A stretch of DNA of 64,000 nucleotides from Phaeobacter cretensis. Its GTDB lineage: Bacteria > Pseudomonadota > Alphaproteobacteria > Rhodobacterales > Rhodobacteraceae. The translations under genes and the position numbers were made by a program. This document shows, piece by piece, positions 53,994 through 62,964 of this stretch. The stretch spans positions 3,100,001-3,164,000 of the forward strand of contig NZ_JBKBEU010000001.1 in NCBI RefSeq assembly GCF_047372505.1. The letters are read 5' to 3'. Below the pieces are notes generated by a model. The model worked only from the letters and a program-made list of their open reading frames with translations, was not told the DNA's origin and did no database searches. Numbering within the stretch: the stretch's first letter is position 1; every line of letters starts with the position of its first letter.

Positions 53994-55390
53994 TGAACCC
54001 TGCAACCAAGCTACCCGGTGACGTCGGTCCGATCCATTTTGTTGGTATCGGGGGTATCGGCATGTCGGGTATTGCTGAAGTGCTGCTTAACCTTGGCTAT
54101 GTGGTGCAGGGCTCTGATCTGAAATCGTCAAAGATCACCGCAAGGCTAGAAGAACTGGGTGCGCGCATCTTTGTAGGGCAGCGAGCCGAGAACCTGGACG
54201 AAGCCGCGGTTGTGGTCATTTCCTCAGCGATCAAACCTGGCAATCCTGAACTGGATGAAGCTCGGCAGCGCGGCCTGCCGGTGGTCCGCCGCGCAGAGAT
54301 GCTGGCAGAGCTAATGCGCCTGAAATCCAACGTTGCTATCGCTGGAACCCACGGCAAGACCACGACCACAACCATGATGGCTGAGCTGATGGTCGCAGGT
54401 CAATTTGATCCGACTATCGTTAATGGCGGCATCATTCACGCCTATGGGTCCAACGCACGGATGGGGCAGGGTGAGTGGATGGTTGTTGAGGCGGATGAAA
54501 GCGACGGGACGTTTAACCGCTTGCCAGCCACCATCGCTGTTGTCACGAATATCGACCCTGAGCATATGGAACATTGGGGCGATTTTGACACGCTGCGCGA
54601 CGGGTTTTACGACTTTGTCTCCAATATTCCGTTTTACGGCGTCGCCGTTTGCTGCACTGATCACCCCGAAGTGCAGGCGCTGGTGGGCCGCATCACCGAC
54701 CGCCGGGTGGTAACCTATGGCTTTAATGCGCAGGCGGATGTGCGCGCTGTGAACCTGACCTACAAGGCCGGTGTGGCGCATTTCGATATCCATCTACAGG
54801 CTGAAGATCGTGTGATCGAGGGGTGTACTCTGCCGATGCCGGGAGATCACAATGTCTCCAACGCTTTGTCGGCCGTGGCCGTGGCTAGTCACCTTGGGAT
54901 GAAGAGTAGTGAGATACGCGCTGCTCTGGCGGCGTTCGGGGGCGTCAATCGTCGATTTACCAAAGTTGGCGAAGTGGGCGGCGTCACTATCATTGATGAC
55001 TATGGTCATCACCCTGTTGAAATAACCGCCGTTTTGAAGGCCGCACGCCAAGCCTGTGATGGCCGGGTGATTGCGGTGCATCAGCCGCATCGATATTCTC
55101 GCCTGTCCAGCCTGTTCGATGATTTTTGTGCCTGCTTCAACGAAGCCGACGTGGTTGCAATTGCCGAAGTTTTTGCAGCCGGAGAGGACCCGATTGAGGG
55201 GGCGGGGCGCGATGATCTGGTGGCCGGGTTGATCCGTCACGGTCATCGCCATGCCCGTGCGTTGCTGGACGAATCAGATCTGGAACGGCTGGTGCGTGAG
55301 CAGGCACGCCCCGGAGACATGGTTGTCTGCTTGGGAGCGGGTACCATTAGCGCCTGGGCCAATGGGCTGCCAGACCGGTTGCAGGGCTAA
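53993..55390 (+). CDS. murC: UDP-MurNAc:L-Ala ligase MurC
   Basis: 465 residues. IHFVGIGGIGMSGIAEVL, ATP loop IAGTHGKTTTTTMM, EADESDGTFNRL, NIDPEHMEHWGDFDTLRDGF, IIDDYGHHPVEI and HQPHRYSRLSSLFDDF. It adds the first amino acid of the stem peptide. TAATG coupling with murG. Confidence 0.97.
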   Translation: MNPATKLPGDVGPIHFVGIGGIGMSGIAEVLLNLGYVVQGSDLKSSKITARLEELGARIFVGQRAENLDEAAVVVISSAIKPGNPELDEARQRGLPVVRRAEMLAELMRLKSNVAIAGTHGKTTTTTMMAELMVAGQFDPTIVNGGIIHAYGSNARMGQGEWMVVEADESDGTFNRLPATIAVVTNIDPEHMEHWGDFDTLRDGFYDFVSNIPFYGVAVCCTDHPEVQALVGRITDRRVVTYGFNAQADVRAVNLTYKAGVAHFDIHLQAEDRVIEGCTLPMPGDHNVSNALSAVAVASHLGMKSSEIRAALAAFGGVNRRFTKVGEVGGVTIIDDYGHHPVEITAVLKAARQACDGRVIAVHQPHRYSRLSSLFDDFCACFNEADVVAIAEVFAAGEDPIEGAGRDDLVAGLIRHGHRHARALLDESDLERLVREQARPGDMVVCLGAGTISAWANGLPDRLQG

Positions 55391-55448
55391 AGGTGGCTGG
55401 CATGACCTCATACATTCGGGCCACTGACCCGACGGCTGAGGTGGCACA

Positions 55449-55703
55449 ATGCTAAGCCTGTTTGCTGCAATCATATGGGTGTTTATTGCCACTGGCATCG
55501 CGGCATTGCCGGTTCGGTTGCAACGCGCGCCTGGATTTGCACTGCTCGTGGTGGCGCCGATTCTGATCTACATGCTTGCGCGGGATCTTGGCTGGTTTGC
55601 GGCTGCGTTTGGTGTTTTCGCTGTGGCGTCGATGTTCCGCCGCCCGTTGTTTCATCTGTTGTCGCGTCTGCGCGCATCTCCTGAGCCAGAGGTGAAAAAA
55701 TGA
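55449..55703 (+). CDS. DUF2484-like small membrane protein 1
   Basis: 84 residues, two to three hydrophobic helices (LFAAIIWVFIATGIAALPV, GFALLVVAPILIYMLA, LGWFAAAFGVFAVASMF). It resembles the next protein in length and topology and overlaps it by four bases, so both probably arose by duplication. Found inside dcw clusters of Rhodobacterales; function unknown, a role in envelope growth is inferred only from position. Confidence 0.7.
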   Translation: MLSLFAAIIWVFIATGIAALPVRLQRAPGFALLVVAPILIYMLARDLGWFAAAFGVFAVASMFRRPLFHLLSRLRASPEPEVKK

Positions 55704-55951
55704 CGCTGTCTCTGATCCTCGCCTGTCTTTGGGTGGTTGCGGCCAATGTGCTGGCGATGGTGCCCAGTCGCGACAATCACTGGTCACGCGCCTATATCCT
55801 GATCGCATTTGGCATTCCGCTACTGGGCTATGTGACCTATCAAAACGGGCCTTGGTGGGGGCTGGCGGCATTGTTTGCAGGCATGTCGATGTTGCGCTGG
55901 CCGGTGATCTATTTAGGCCGCTGGCTGCGCAAACGCCTGAAGCGCAGCTGA
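55700..55951 (+). CDS. DUF2484 small membrane protein 2
   Basis: 83 residues with helices in LSLILACLWVVAANVLAMVPS, YILIAFGIPLLGYVTY and WWGLAALFAGMSMLRWPVIYLG, and a basic C-terminal tail (RWLRKRLKRS). Matches the DUF2484 pattern. Overlaps the preceding paralogue (ATGA) and precedes murB by 200 bases. Confidence 0.78.
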   Translation: MTLSLILACLWVVAANVLAMVPSRDNHWSRAYILIAFGIPLLGYVTYQNGPWWGLAALFAGMSMLRWPVIYLGRWLRKRLKRS

Positions 55952-56152
55952 TCCTCGCCGATTTTCCCTCTTTCGATCTAACTTCTTTGGCTTGCCGCCC
56001 GGCTGGCCCATTGTGTGATCAGCCCAAACCAGAGTAAACGCAGGCCTAGCCGGATCAGCCCCGAATGTTGGTTGCTCTAGCTGATCAGAACCTGCGTTTT
56101 TGGGCAATGCGGGCGGACTGGAAAGACGATTGTTGAGGCAGAGGCAGGGCAC

Positions 56153-57076
56153 ATGAACATTGACGGACTGCGGGGCAAGCTACATCCGAATCGCGATCTT
56201 GCGGATTTGACTTGGCTGCGCGTCGGCGGACCGGCGGATTATCTGTTCCAGCCTGCTGATATCGATGATCTGGCTTATCTGCTGCGCAACCTAGATCCAT
56301 CAGTGCCTGTGTTCCCGATGGGTGTTGGATCAAACCTGATAGTGCGTGACGGTGGCTTGCGGGCTCTGGTGATCCGGCTTGGCCGTGGTTTCAACACGAT
56401 AGAGGTCAAGGGCGATACAGTTGTAGCAGGTGCTGCGGCATTGGACGCACATGTTGCCCGCAAGGCGGCAGACGCAGGTATTGATCTGACGTTTCTGCGC
56501 ACAATTCCGGGCTCTATCGGCGGCGCCGTGCGCATGAATGCAGGCTGCTATGGCAGCTACGTCGCCGATGTTTTTCAATCGGCAACTGTCGTGCTGCGTA
56601 GCGGTGAAGTGGTGACGCTAACCGGCGAGGACCTGAATTTCATCTATCGCCAAAGTACCGTGCCTGAGGGCGCGGTGCTGGTTTCGGCCATACTGCGTGG
56701 CCCCGCAGGTGATCCAGCCGTTTTGCATGCACGGATGGAGGAGCAGTTGGAAAAACGTGACGCGACCCAACCTACCAAGGATCGCTCTGCCGGCTCAACC
56801 TTTCGCAATCCAGCGGGATTTTCGTCAACGGGCCAAGCCGATGATGTACATGATTTGAAGGCCTGGAAGGTGATCGATGACGCCGGAATGCGCGGTGCGC
56901 GGCTGGGTGGTGCGCAGATGAGTGAGAAACACTCCAATTTCTTGATTAACACAGGTGGCGCATCTGCCGCAGATCTTGAGGGATTGGGTGAAGAGGTGAG
57001 AAAAGAGGTTTACGCCAATTCTGGCATAGCACTAGAGTGGGAAATCATGCGGGTGGGGGATCCGCTTTCCAGGTAG
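56153..57076 (+). CDS. murB: UDP-N-acetylenolpyruvylglucosamine reductase MurB
   Basis: 307 residues, type II MurB by length. FAD-binding TWLRVGGPADYLFQP, MGVGSNLIVRDGG, RTIPGSIGGAVRMNAGCYG and the catalytic serine region KDRSAGSTFRNP, ending with AQMSEKHSNFLINTG. It forms UDP-MurNAc. About 285 bases of gene-free DNA follow before ddl. Confidence 0.96.
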   Translation: MNIDGLRGKLHPNRDLADLTWLRVGGPADYLFQPADIDDLAYLLRNLDPSVPVFPMGVGSNLIVRDGGLRALVIRLGRGFNTIEVKGDTVVAGAAALDAHVARKAADAGIDLTFLRTIPGSIGGAVRMNAGCYGSYVADVFQSATVVLRSGEVVTLTGEDLNFIYRQSTVPEGAVLVSAILRGPAGDPAVLHARMEEQLEKRDATQPTKDRSAGSTFRNPAGFSSTGQADDVHDLKAWKVIDDAGMRGARLGGAQMSEKHSNFLINTGGASAADLEGLGEEVRKEVYANSGIALEWEIMRVGDPLSR

Positions 57077-57184
57077 CCAATAAAGGCCATGTTTTTCAGG
57101 ATGTTAATCTTGATCGACAGGGTGTTTCTTTGGGAATCACAACAGGTGGTGATTTGGAAAAGCGCGATCTTGGTAAAGGCACTG

Positions 57185-57199
57185 TTAACGAGCCGGTAA
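57185..57199 (+). promoter_or_regulatory. CtrA-like half-consensus site before ddl-ftsQAZ
   Basis: TTAA-N7-GTAA, the same form as the second site before ftsZ (60626-60640). It lies in the 285-base gap between murB and ddl, where a promoter for ddl-ftsQ-ftsA is expected. One mismatch to the CtrA consensus TTAA-N7-TTAA. Confidence 0.35.
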
Positions 57200-57361
57200 C
57201 GTTTGAGACGTTAATGTAGTGATAGCGATCAACGGTGGTCCGTTCGGTGCGGGGAACACGCCTCGCAAAGCCAAAGCAGACCTTGGTCTGTGCGAATTGA
57301 GGTCAATTTAAGACCGCAACAACAAGGGGCGCAAAGCCCCGGAACATTTGAGGCGCTTGTC

Positions 57362-58282
57362 GTGAGTAAGTCGAGCAGGACACTCCCGAAAGTGGCGGTA
57401 TTGATGGGTGGCCCCTCGGCTGAACGCGAGGTGTCTTTGTCTACAGGGCGTGAATGCGCCACCGCGCTGCGGGACGAGGGATATCAGGTTACGGAACTGG
57501 ACGCTGGTCCGGATCTGGCAGCACGTATGCAAGCGGATCGCCCGGATGTGGTGTTCAACGCGCTCCATGGTCGCTGGGGTGAGGATGGCTGTGTGCAGGG
57601 GTTGCTGGAATGGCTTGGCATCCCCTATACCCATTCCGGTGTGCTGGCATCCGCGCTGGCCATGGACAAACAGCGTGCCAAATTCATTTATCGCGCTGCT
57701 GGCCTGCCCGTTGTTGAGAGCGGGATTTATTCCAAAACCGAGGTGATGGCCGGCCACGTGATGGCGCCGCCCTATGTGGTGAAGCCCAATAACGAAGGGT
57801 CCAGCGTTGGCGTATATCTGGTGAATGAAGTCGCCAATGGGCCGCCACAACTTTCGGACGATATGCCTGACGAGGTGATGGTTGAGAGCTTTGCTCCTGG
57901 TCGGGAGCTGACGACAACGGTGCTGGGTGACAAGCCACTGACCGTGACCGACATCCTGACCGACGGTTGGTATGACTACGACGCCAAATACAAACCCGGT
58001 GGTTCGCGCCATGTGGTGCCTGCGGATATCCCCGAAGAGATTTTTGCACTGTGTCTTGAGTACGCTGTAAAGGCACATGAGGCGCTGGGGTGCCGAGGCA
58101 TCAGCCGCACTGATTTCCGCTGGGATGAGGCACGTGGTGCTGAGGGGCTTATTTTGCTGGAGACCAATACTCAGCCCGGCATGACACCGACCTCGCTTAC
58201 ACCAGAACAGGCGGAGCATACTGGTATGGCATTTGGTCAGTTGTGTGCTCGGCTGGTTGAGGAGGCAAAATGTCCTCGCTGA
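57362..58282 (+). CDS. ddl: D-alanine--D-alanine ligase Ddl
   Basis: 306 residues from GTG 57362, with GAGGCG upstream; an ATG 24 codons earlier would add residues not typical of the family. ATP-grasp: VAVLMGGPSAEREVSLSTG, NALHGRWGEDGCVQG, YVVKPNNEGSSVGVY, GRELTTTVLG and ILLETNTQPGMTPTSL. It supplies D-Ala-D-Ala to MurF. It overlaps ftsQ by 13 bases. Confidence 0.95.
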   Translation: MSKSSRTLPKVAVLMGGPSAEREVSLSTGRECATALRDEGYQVTELDAGPDLAARMQADRPDVVFNALHGRWGEDGCVQGLLEWLGIPYTHSGVLASALAMDKQRAKFIYRAAGLPVVESGIYSKTEVMAGHVMAPPYVVKPNNEGSSVGVYLVNEVANGPPQLSDDMPDEVMVESFAPGRELTTTVLGDKPLTVTDILTDGWYDYDAKYKPGGSRHVVPADIPEEIFALCLEYAVKAHEALGCRGISRTDFRWDEARGAEGLILLETNTQPGMTPTSLTPEQAEHTGMAFGQLCARLVEEAKCPR

Positions 58283-59163
58283 TCAACCGCCTTCGCAAAC
58301 CGCGTGATCGACGCCCGGATCCGGCGCCATCTCGCTTGACCTATCGCATTCAGCGCTGGATGCTGACGCCCGGTATTCGGTTTGGCGTTCGCTTCGGCAT
58401 TCCTTTCTGCCTGGTTTTTGTGGCTGGAGCTGCCTTTATGGCGGACGATGCGCGACGGGATCGGCTGCAGGTGATGATCAGCGATTTGCGGGCTTCAATC
58501 GAAGAACGTCCGGAATTCATGGTCAATATTATGGCTATTGATGGCGCAGGAAGCAATGTTGCCGAAGACATTCGAGAAGTGGTGCCGATTGACCTTCCCA
58601 TCAGCTCTTTCGATCTGGATCTGACGCAGGTTCGGGATGAAATTACTGGGCTAGATCCGGTGGAGACTGCGGATGTGCGCATTCGTCCCGGTGGGGTGCT
58701 TCAGGTGACCATTGTCGAACGCAAGCCGGCAGTTGTCTGGCGCAGCCACGAGGGGCTGGCGTTGCTGGATGCAGGTGGCGTGCATGTGGCCGAATTGGGC
58801 GCGCGCAGCTTGCATGCGGATCTGCCGCTTGTTGCCGGGCGCAGCGCCGATGAAGCCATTGAAGAAGCGCTGCGGCTATTTGCTGTCGCTAAGCCGTTGG
58901 GCCCGCGGATGCGCGGTCTTGTGCGCATCGGCGAACGGCGCTGGGATCTCGTTTTGGACCGTGAACAGCGGATCATGTTGCCCGCGGAGAATCCTGTGCC
59001 CGCGTTGGAGCGGGTGATTGCTGTTAGCGAAGTGCGCGACCTGTTGGAGCGGGATATCGCAGCGGTGGATATGCGCCTCGCGGCGCGGCCGACAGTACGA
59101 ATGACACAGAACGCCGTCGAAGATTGGTGGCGGATCCGAAAGTTGAACGCAGGCGGGCTATGA
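58270..59163 (+). CDS. ftsQ: Cell division protein FtsQ
   Basis: 297 residues. A basic cytoplasmic tail, one membrane helix (about 40-58, FGIPFCLVFVAGAAFMA), a POTRA domain (LPISSFDLDLTQVRDEITGLDPVETADVRIRPGGVLQVTIVERKPAVVWR) and the FtsQ beta domain. The start follows GAGGAGG inside the end of ddl. It belongs to the FtsBLQ complex. Confidence 0.92.
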   Translation: MSSLINRLRKPRDRRPDPAPSRLTYRIQRWMLTPGIRFGVRFGIPFCLVFVAGAAFMADDARRDRLQVMISDLRASIEERPEFMVNIMAIDGAGSNVAEDIREVVPIDLPISSFDLDLTQVRDEITGLDPVETADVRIRPGGVLQVTIVERKPAVVWRSHEGLALLDAGGVHVAELGARSLHADLPLVAGRSADEAIEEALRLFAVAKPLGPRMRGLVRIGERRWDLVLDREQRIMLPAENPVPALERVIAVSEVRDLLERDIAAVDMRLAARPTVRMTQNAVEDWWRIRKLNAGGL

Positions 59164-59164
59164 T

Positions 59165-60499
59165 ATGACCGATCTATACCAATCCCAGAGAGCCATGCGG
59201 CAGATGCGGCGTCAGGCGATGCAGCGTGGTGTCGTTGCGATTCTGGATGTTGGCAGTTCTAAAATTGCCTGTCTGGTGCTGCGTTTTGACGGGACTGGAC
59301 GGCTGAGTGATGACAATTCCATCGGCTCTTTGGCAGGGCAGTCTGGGTTTCGCGTGATCGGCGCGGCGACCACCCGTTCACGCGGCGTGCAATTTGGCGA
59401 AATTACCGCCATGCAGGAGACGGAACGCGCCATTCGCACGGCGGTTCAGGCGGCGCAAAAGATGGCAGAAGTGCGTGTCGATCATGTGATCGCCTGCTTC
59501 TCCGGTGCCAATCCGCGCTCATATGGCCTGGACGCGCAGGTCGATCTTGAAGGTCAAGTCGTGACCGAGAATGAAATTGCTCGCGTTTTGGCCGCCTGCG
59601 AAGTGCCTGAATACGGCGCCGGACGTGAGGTTTTGCATGCCCAACCAGTGAATTTCGCACTCGATAATCGATCTGGCCTGAATGACCCGCGTGGCCAGAT
59701 GGGCCAAACTTTGGCGGCTGACATGCATATGCTCACCGTAGATGCGTTGATTGTTCAAAATCTGGTGCGCTGTATCCAGCGCTGTGATCTGGAGCTGGCC
59801 GGGATAGCGTCTTCGGCCTATGCATCAGGATTCGCGGCGTTGGTCGAGGACGAGCAGGAGCTGGGTGCGGCTTGTATCGACATGGGGGGCGGGTCGACGT
59901 CGATTTCTGTCTTCATGAAGAAGCATATGATCTATGCAGACGCGGTGCGCATGGGTGGTGATCATATCACCAGTGATATTTCGATGGGGCTGGGCGTGCC
60001 AACTGCTAATGCCGAGCGTATCAAGACGTTTCATGGCGGCGTGCACGCCACTGGTGCGGATGACCGCGAGATGATCGATATTCATGCTGATACTGGCGAT
60101 TGGGAACATGATCGCCGGGCGGTCAGCCGGGCAGAGCTCATCGGCATCATGCGGCCGCGCGTCGAAGAGATACTCGAAGAGGTTCGCGCACGGCTTGATG
60201 CTGCGGGCTTTGACAGCCTGCCAAGCCAGCAGATTGTGCTGACTGGCGGATCTAGTCAGATCATGGGGCTGGATGGATTGGCGAGCCGTATTCTGGGGCA
60301 GCAGGTTCGGCTTGGGCGGCCATTGCGTGTCCATGGTCTACCGCAATCGGCAACCGGCCCGGGCTTTGCATCTGCAGTTGGCCTTAGCCTGTTTGCTGCC
60401 CATCCACAGGATGAATGGTGGGACTTCGAGATGCCAGTGGATCGCAATGCCAGTGGTACACTAAAACGTGCGGTCAAGTGGTTCCGCGATAACTGGTGA
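59165..60499 (+). CDS. ftsA: Cell division ATPase FtsA
   Basis: 444 residues, actin fold. Phosphate 1 loop VAILDVGSSKIACLVL, the 1C subdomain (VDHVIACFSGANPRSYG), CIDMGGGSTSISVF and VLTGGSSQIMGLDGLASRIL. The C-terminus (LKRAVKWFRDNW) forms an amphipathic membrane-targeting helix that tethers FtsZ to the membrane. Two bases... after ftsQ stop the gene starts one base further on, so co-translation is likely. Confidence 0.96.
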   Translation: MTDLYQSQRAMRQMRRQAMQRGVVAILDVGSSKIACLVLRFDGTGRLSDDNSIGSLAGQSGFRVIGAATTRSRGVQFGEITAMQETERAIRTAVQAAQKMAEVRVDHVIACFSGANPRSYGLDAQVDLEGQVVTENEIARVLAACEVPEYGAGREVLHAQPVNFALDNRSGLNDPRGQMGQTLAADMHMLTVDALIVQNLVRCIQRCDLELAGIASSAYASGFAALVEDEQELGAACIDMGGGSTSISVFMKKHMIYADAVRMGGDHITSDISMGLGVPTANAERIKTFHGGVHATGADDREMIDIHADTGDWEHDRRAVSRAELIGIMRPRVEEILEEVRARLDAAGFDSLPSQQIVLTGGSSQIMGLDGLASRILGQQVRLGRPLRVHGLPQSATGPGFASAVGLSLFAAHPQDEWWDFEMPVDRNASGTLKRAVKWFRDNW

Positions 60500-60556
60500 C
60501 ACGGTCGGCAAGCGGCGCTGTAGATCCCGCTTGTTGAGCACCGGTACGCCTGCCAA

Positions 60557-60571
60557 TTAATCAATTGTTAA
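60557..60571 (+). promoter_or_regulatory. CtrA box before ftsZ
   Basis: TTAA-TCAATTG-TTAA is a full match to the CtrA consensus TTAA-N7-TTAA. It lies 370 bases before ftsZ in a 440-base gap. In Caulobacter CtrA represses ftsZ; in Roseobacter relatives CtrA is not essential, so the role here is uncertain. Confidence 0.6.
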
Positions 60572-60625
60572 TAAAAAACTTCATGCGCGAGACGGTTTCG
60601 CGCGTGACAGTGGAATCGCGCCGCG

Positions 60626-60640
60626 TTAATATTACGGTAA
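60626..60640 (+). promoter_or_regulatory. Second CtrA-like site before ftsZ
   Basis: TTAA-TATTACG-GTAA, one mismatch to the consensus, 69 bases after the first site. Confidence 0.4.
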
Positions 60641-60823
60641 CGACCGCATCATGCGGCGCATGTAGGGCGAGCAGTTGCCCACCAGTATCAACGATGTGAC
60701 TTGCTCCCGAGGGCTATTGCTTTCGGGTACAAGCTGTATGTTGTGGTGATAGGCGGCTGTTTCTACAGGATTTGTCAAAATCGGCGAAATGTCGCGAAAT
60801 TAGACAATACTATGTCTATATTT

Positions 60824-60832
60824 TGTGGAAAA
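60824..60832 (-). promoter_or_regulatory. Possible DnaA box before ftsZ
   Basis: Minus-strand TTTTCCACA fits the relaxed DnaA box TTWTNCACA, 107 bases before the ftsZ start. A nine-base match in an A/T-rich region is weak evidence. Confidence 0.25.
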
Positions 60833-60938
60833 TAGCGCTTTTTTGGATGACGTAACCCATGCCGCGCGGTAGGATTATCGCAACGATGGACAGGAATAGG
60901 CCCTTGCGGGAGGGCTGATAAACACAGGCGGAACGAGC

Positions 60939-62750
60939 ATGACCTTGAACCTTTCGATGCCCGGCCAGGAAGAGCTGAAGCCCCGGATTACCGTATTTGG
61001 CGTCGGTGGGGCAGGCGGCAATGCCGTCAACAACATGATCGACAAGCAGCTGGACGGCGTAGATTTTGTCGTCGCGAACACCGATGCGCAGGCGCTCCAG
61101 CAAAGCGCCTCCAAAAGTCGTGTTCAGCTCGGCATCAAAGTGACTGAAGGTTTAGGCGCAGGCGCGCGCCCCTCGGTTGGTTCTGCTGCCGCAGAGGAAA
61201 GCATCGAGCAGATCGTTGACCACCTCGCAGGCGCACACATGTGCTTCATTACTGCGGGTATGGGCGGAGGCACCGGAACCGGTGCAGCGCCGATCATCGC
61301 ACAGGCCGCGCGGGAGTTGGGCGTCCTGACTGTTGGTGTTGTGACCAAACCGTTCCAGTTTGAAGGCAACAAGCGGATGCGTCAGGCTGAGGAGGGTGTA
61401 GAAGCCCTGCAAAAGGTCGTGGATACGCTGATCATTATCCCGAACCAGAACCTGTTCCGCTTGGCTAATGAAAAGACCACCTTCACCGAGGCGTTCTCGA
61501 TGGCGGATGACGTCCTGTATCAGGGTGTCAAAGGCGTGACTGATCTGATGGTGCGTCCGGGCCTTATTAATCTGGACTTTGCTGATGTTCGTGCTGTGAT
61601 GGATGAAATGGGCAAGGCGATGATGGGTACCGGGGAGGCTGAGGGCGAAGATCGCGCGGTTCAGGCTGCCGAGAAGGCGATTGCTAACCCGCTGCTGGAT
61701 GAAATCAGCCTCAAGGGTGCCAAAGGTGTTCTCATCAACATCACCGGCGCACATGATCTGACGCTGTTTGAACTTGACGAAGCAGCTAACCGCATTCGTG
61801 AAGAAGTTGACCCGAACGCAAACATCATCGTTGGTTCGACCCTCGATACCGAGATGGAAGGCAAGATGCGGGTCTCTGTGGTTGCCACCGGTATCGACGC
61901 TGTTGATGTCCACACTGACATCCCAGTGCCACGTCGCCCGATGTCCGCTCCTTTGAAGCAGACGGTCAGCGTCGAAGATACACGCAGCAGTGCGCCGCTT
62001 GAGTTGAGCACCCCTGTTGAACAGCCCGCAATGGCTGACGCAGTTGCTGCAACTCAGGAAGAGCCGTCGCTGTTCTCGGAGTTGGACGACGGCCAAGCCA
62101 CTGCCGAAGGTCAGTTTGCCGAAGTTCTGGAAGATAGAAGCGAGCAGCTGGGCGCTGATGGCCTGCCTGCACCTGCTTATCAGGGCACACCTGCCGCCGC
62201 TGAATTCCAGCAACAGGCAGATGTCGCTGGCCATCAGGCCGCCGAGAGCTTTGTTGCTCCGAAAGCCCCTGCACCAGGCACGCCGTCAGCAGAGGCGATC
62301 GTGCGTCTGCAGGCCGCTGCGCAACGTGCACAGCCTCAGCAGCCAATGCAGCAGCAGGTTCAGCAGCCACAGGTTCAGCAGCCGGCCCAAATGCAGCAAC
62401 GCCCGTCGATTGACGCGGTTCAGCCGCGTGTTTCGCAACCTCAGCAGGTGCAGCAGCAACCTCAGCAGGAACCCGGTGCAGCAGGTCAGGAACAACGTCG
62501 CTTTGGCCTCAACTCGTTGATCCACCGGATGACAGGTAGTGCGGCCGAAGGGCAGGCTGCCAAGCCGCAACAACCGGCACGGCAACAACCGCCAGTTCAG
62601 CAGGCCCCTGCGCCGCAGGCACCGATGCATCAGCCGCAGGTCGCGCATCAAGGTCAGCAAGCTGCACCGGCCGCACAAGCTCAGCGGCAGGCTAATCCGG
62701 AGCAGGAGCGCATCGAAATCCCTGCATTCCTGCGCCGTCAAGCCAACTAA
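60939..62750 (+). CDS. ftsZ: Cell division GTPase FtsZ
   Basis: 603 residues, long for FtsZ. The tubulin-like GTPase domain (about 13-320) has GVGGAGGNAV, GGGTGTG (109-115), the T6 region and NLDFADVRAVM (T7). A very long linker (about 325-590), rich in Gln, Pro and Ala with QPQQ-type repeats, leads to the conserved C-terminal peptide IEIPAFLRRQAN that binds FtsA. Long disordered linkers are typical of alphaproteobacteria. A 440-base upstream gap with CtrA-like sites shows it has its own promoter. Confidence 0.97.
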   Translation: MTLNLSMPGQEELKPRITVFGVGGAGGNAVNNMIDKQLDGVDFVVANTDAQALQQSASKSRVQLGIKVTEGLGAGARPSVGSAAAEESIEQIVDHLAGAHMCFITAGMGGGTGTGAAPIIAQAARELGVLTVGVVTKPFQFEGNKRMRQAEEGVEALQKVVDTLIIIPNQNLFRLANEKTTFTEAFSMADDVLYQGVKGVTDLMVRPGLINLDFADVRAVMDEMGKAMMGTGEAEGEDRAVQAAEKAIANPLLDEISLKGAKGVLINITGAHDLTLFELDEAANRIREEVDPNANIIVGSTLDTEMEGKMRVSVVATGIDAVDVHTDIPVPRRPMSAPLKQTVSVEDTRSSAPLELSTPVEQPAMADAVAATQEEPSLFSELDDGQATAEGQFAEVLEDRSEQLGADGLPAPAYQGTPAAAEFQQQADVAGHQAAESFVAPKAPAPGTPSAEAIVRLQAAAQRAQPQQPMQQQVQQPQVQQPAQMQQRPSIDAVQPRVSQPQQVQQQPQQEPGAAGQEQRRFGLNSLIHRMTGSAAEGQAAKPQQPARQQPPVQQAPAPQAPMHQPQVAHQGQQAAPAAQAQRQANPEQERIEIPAFLRRQAN

Positions 62751-62773
62751 ACTGATCACATGTAAGAAATAGA

Positions 62774-62797
62774 GGTCGCCAACTGGCGGCCTTTTTT
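62774..62797 (+). terminator. Terminator of ftsZ
   Basis: GGTCGCC/GGCGGCC stem (one G-U pair) with loop AACT and a tail of six T, 24 bases after the ftsZ stop; lpxC is therefore a separate unit. Confidence 0.88.
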
Positions 62798-62964
62798 CAT
62801 TTTAAAACATACTATTAACACCCCTTAGGCAGTGTTTTGCCTATCTGTTACAGGGATGTTTCATTCCGTTACAAAGATTGAGTTGAGCCTAACGAGGCGA
62901 CACATTACGTCTGTTCCGCAACAAGGGCCAGAATATCGGCCCACCCACACGGAATGAGGCCAAC

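Noticed and set aside
57229..57462. 77-codon minus-strand frame with several cysteines before ddl
   Set aside because: It overlaps the ddl coding region and has no ribosome-binding site; the cysteines are not arranged as a known zinc motif.
35450..57760. Avoidance of GCCGGC as a trace of the NaeI-like enzyme
   Set aside because: Sites are easily seen (for example near 35450, 35868, 37148, 38905 and 57752), so there is no visible strong avoidance; a proper count is needed.
61152..62234. 360-codon antisense frame in ftsZ
   Set aside because: It mirrors the codon pattern of a strongly conserved gene and shows no domain; a typical high-G+C shadow.
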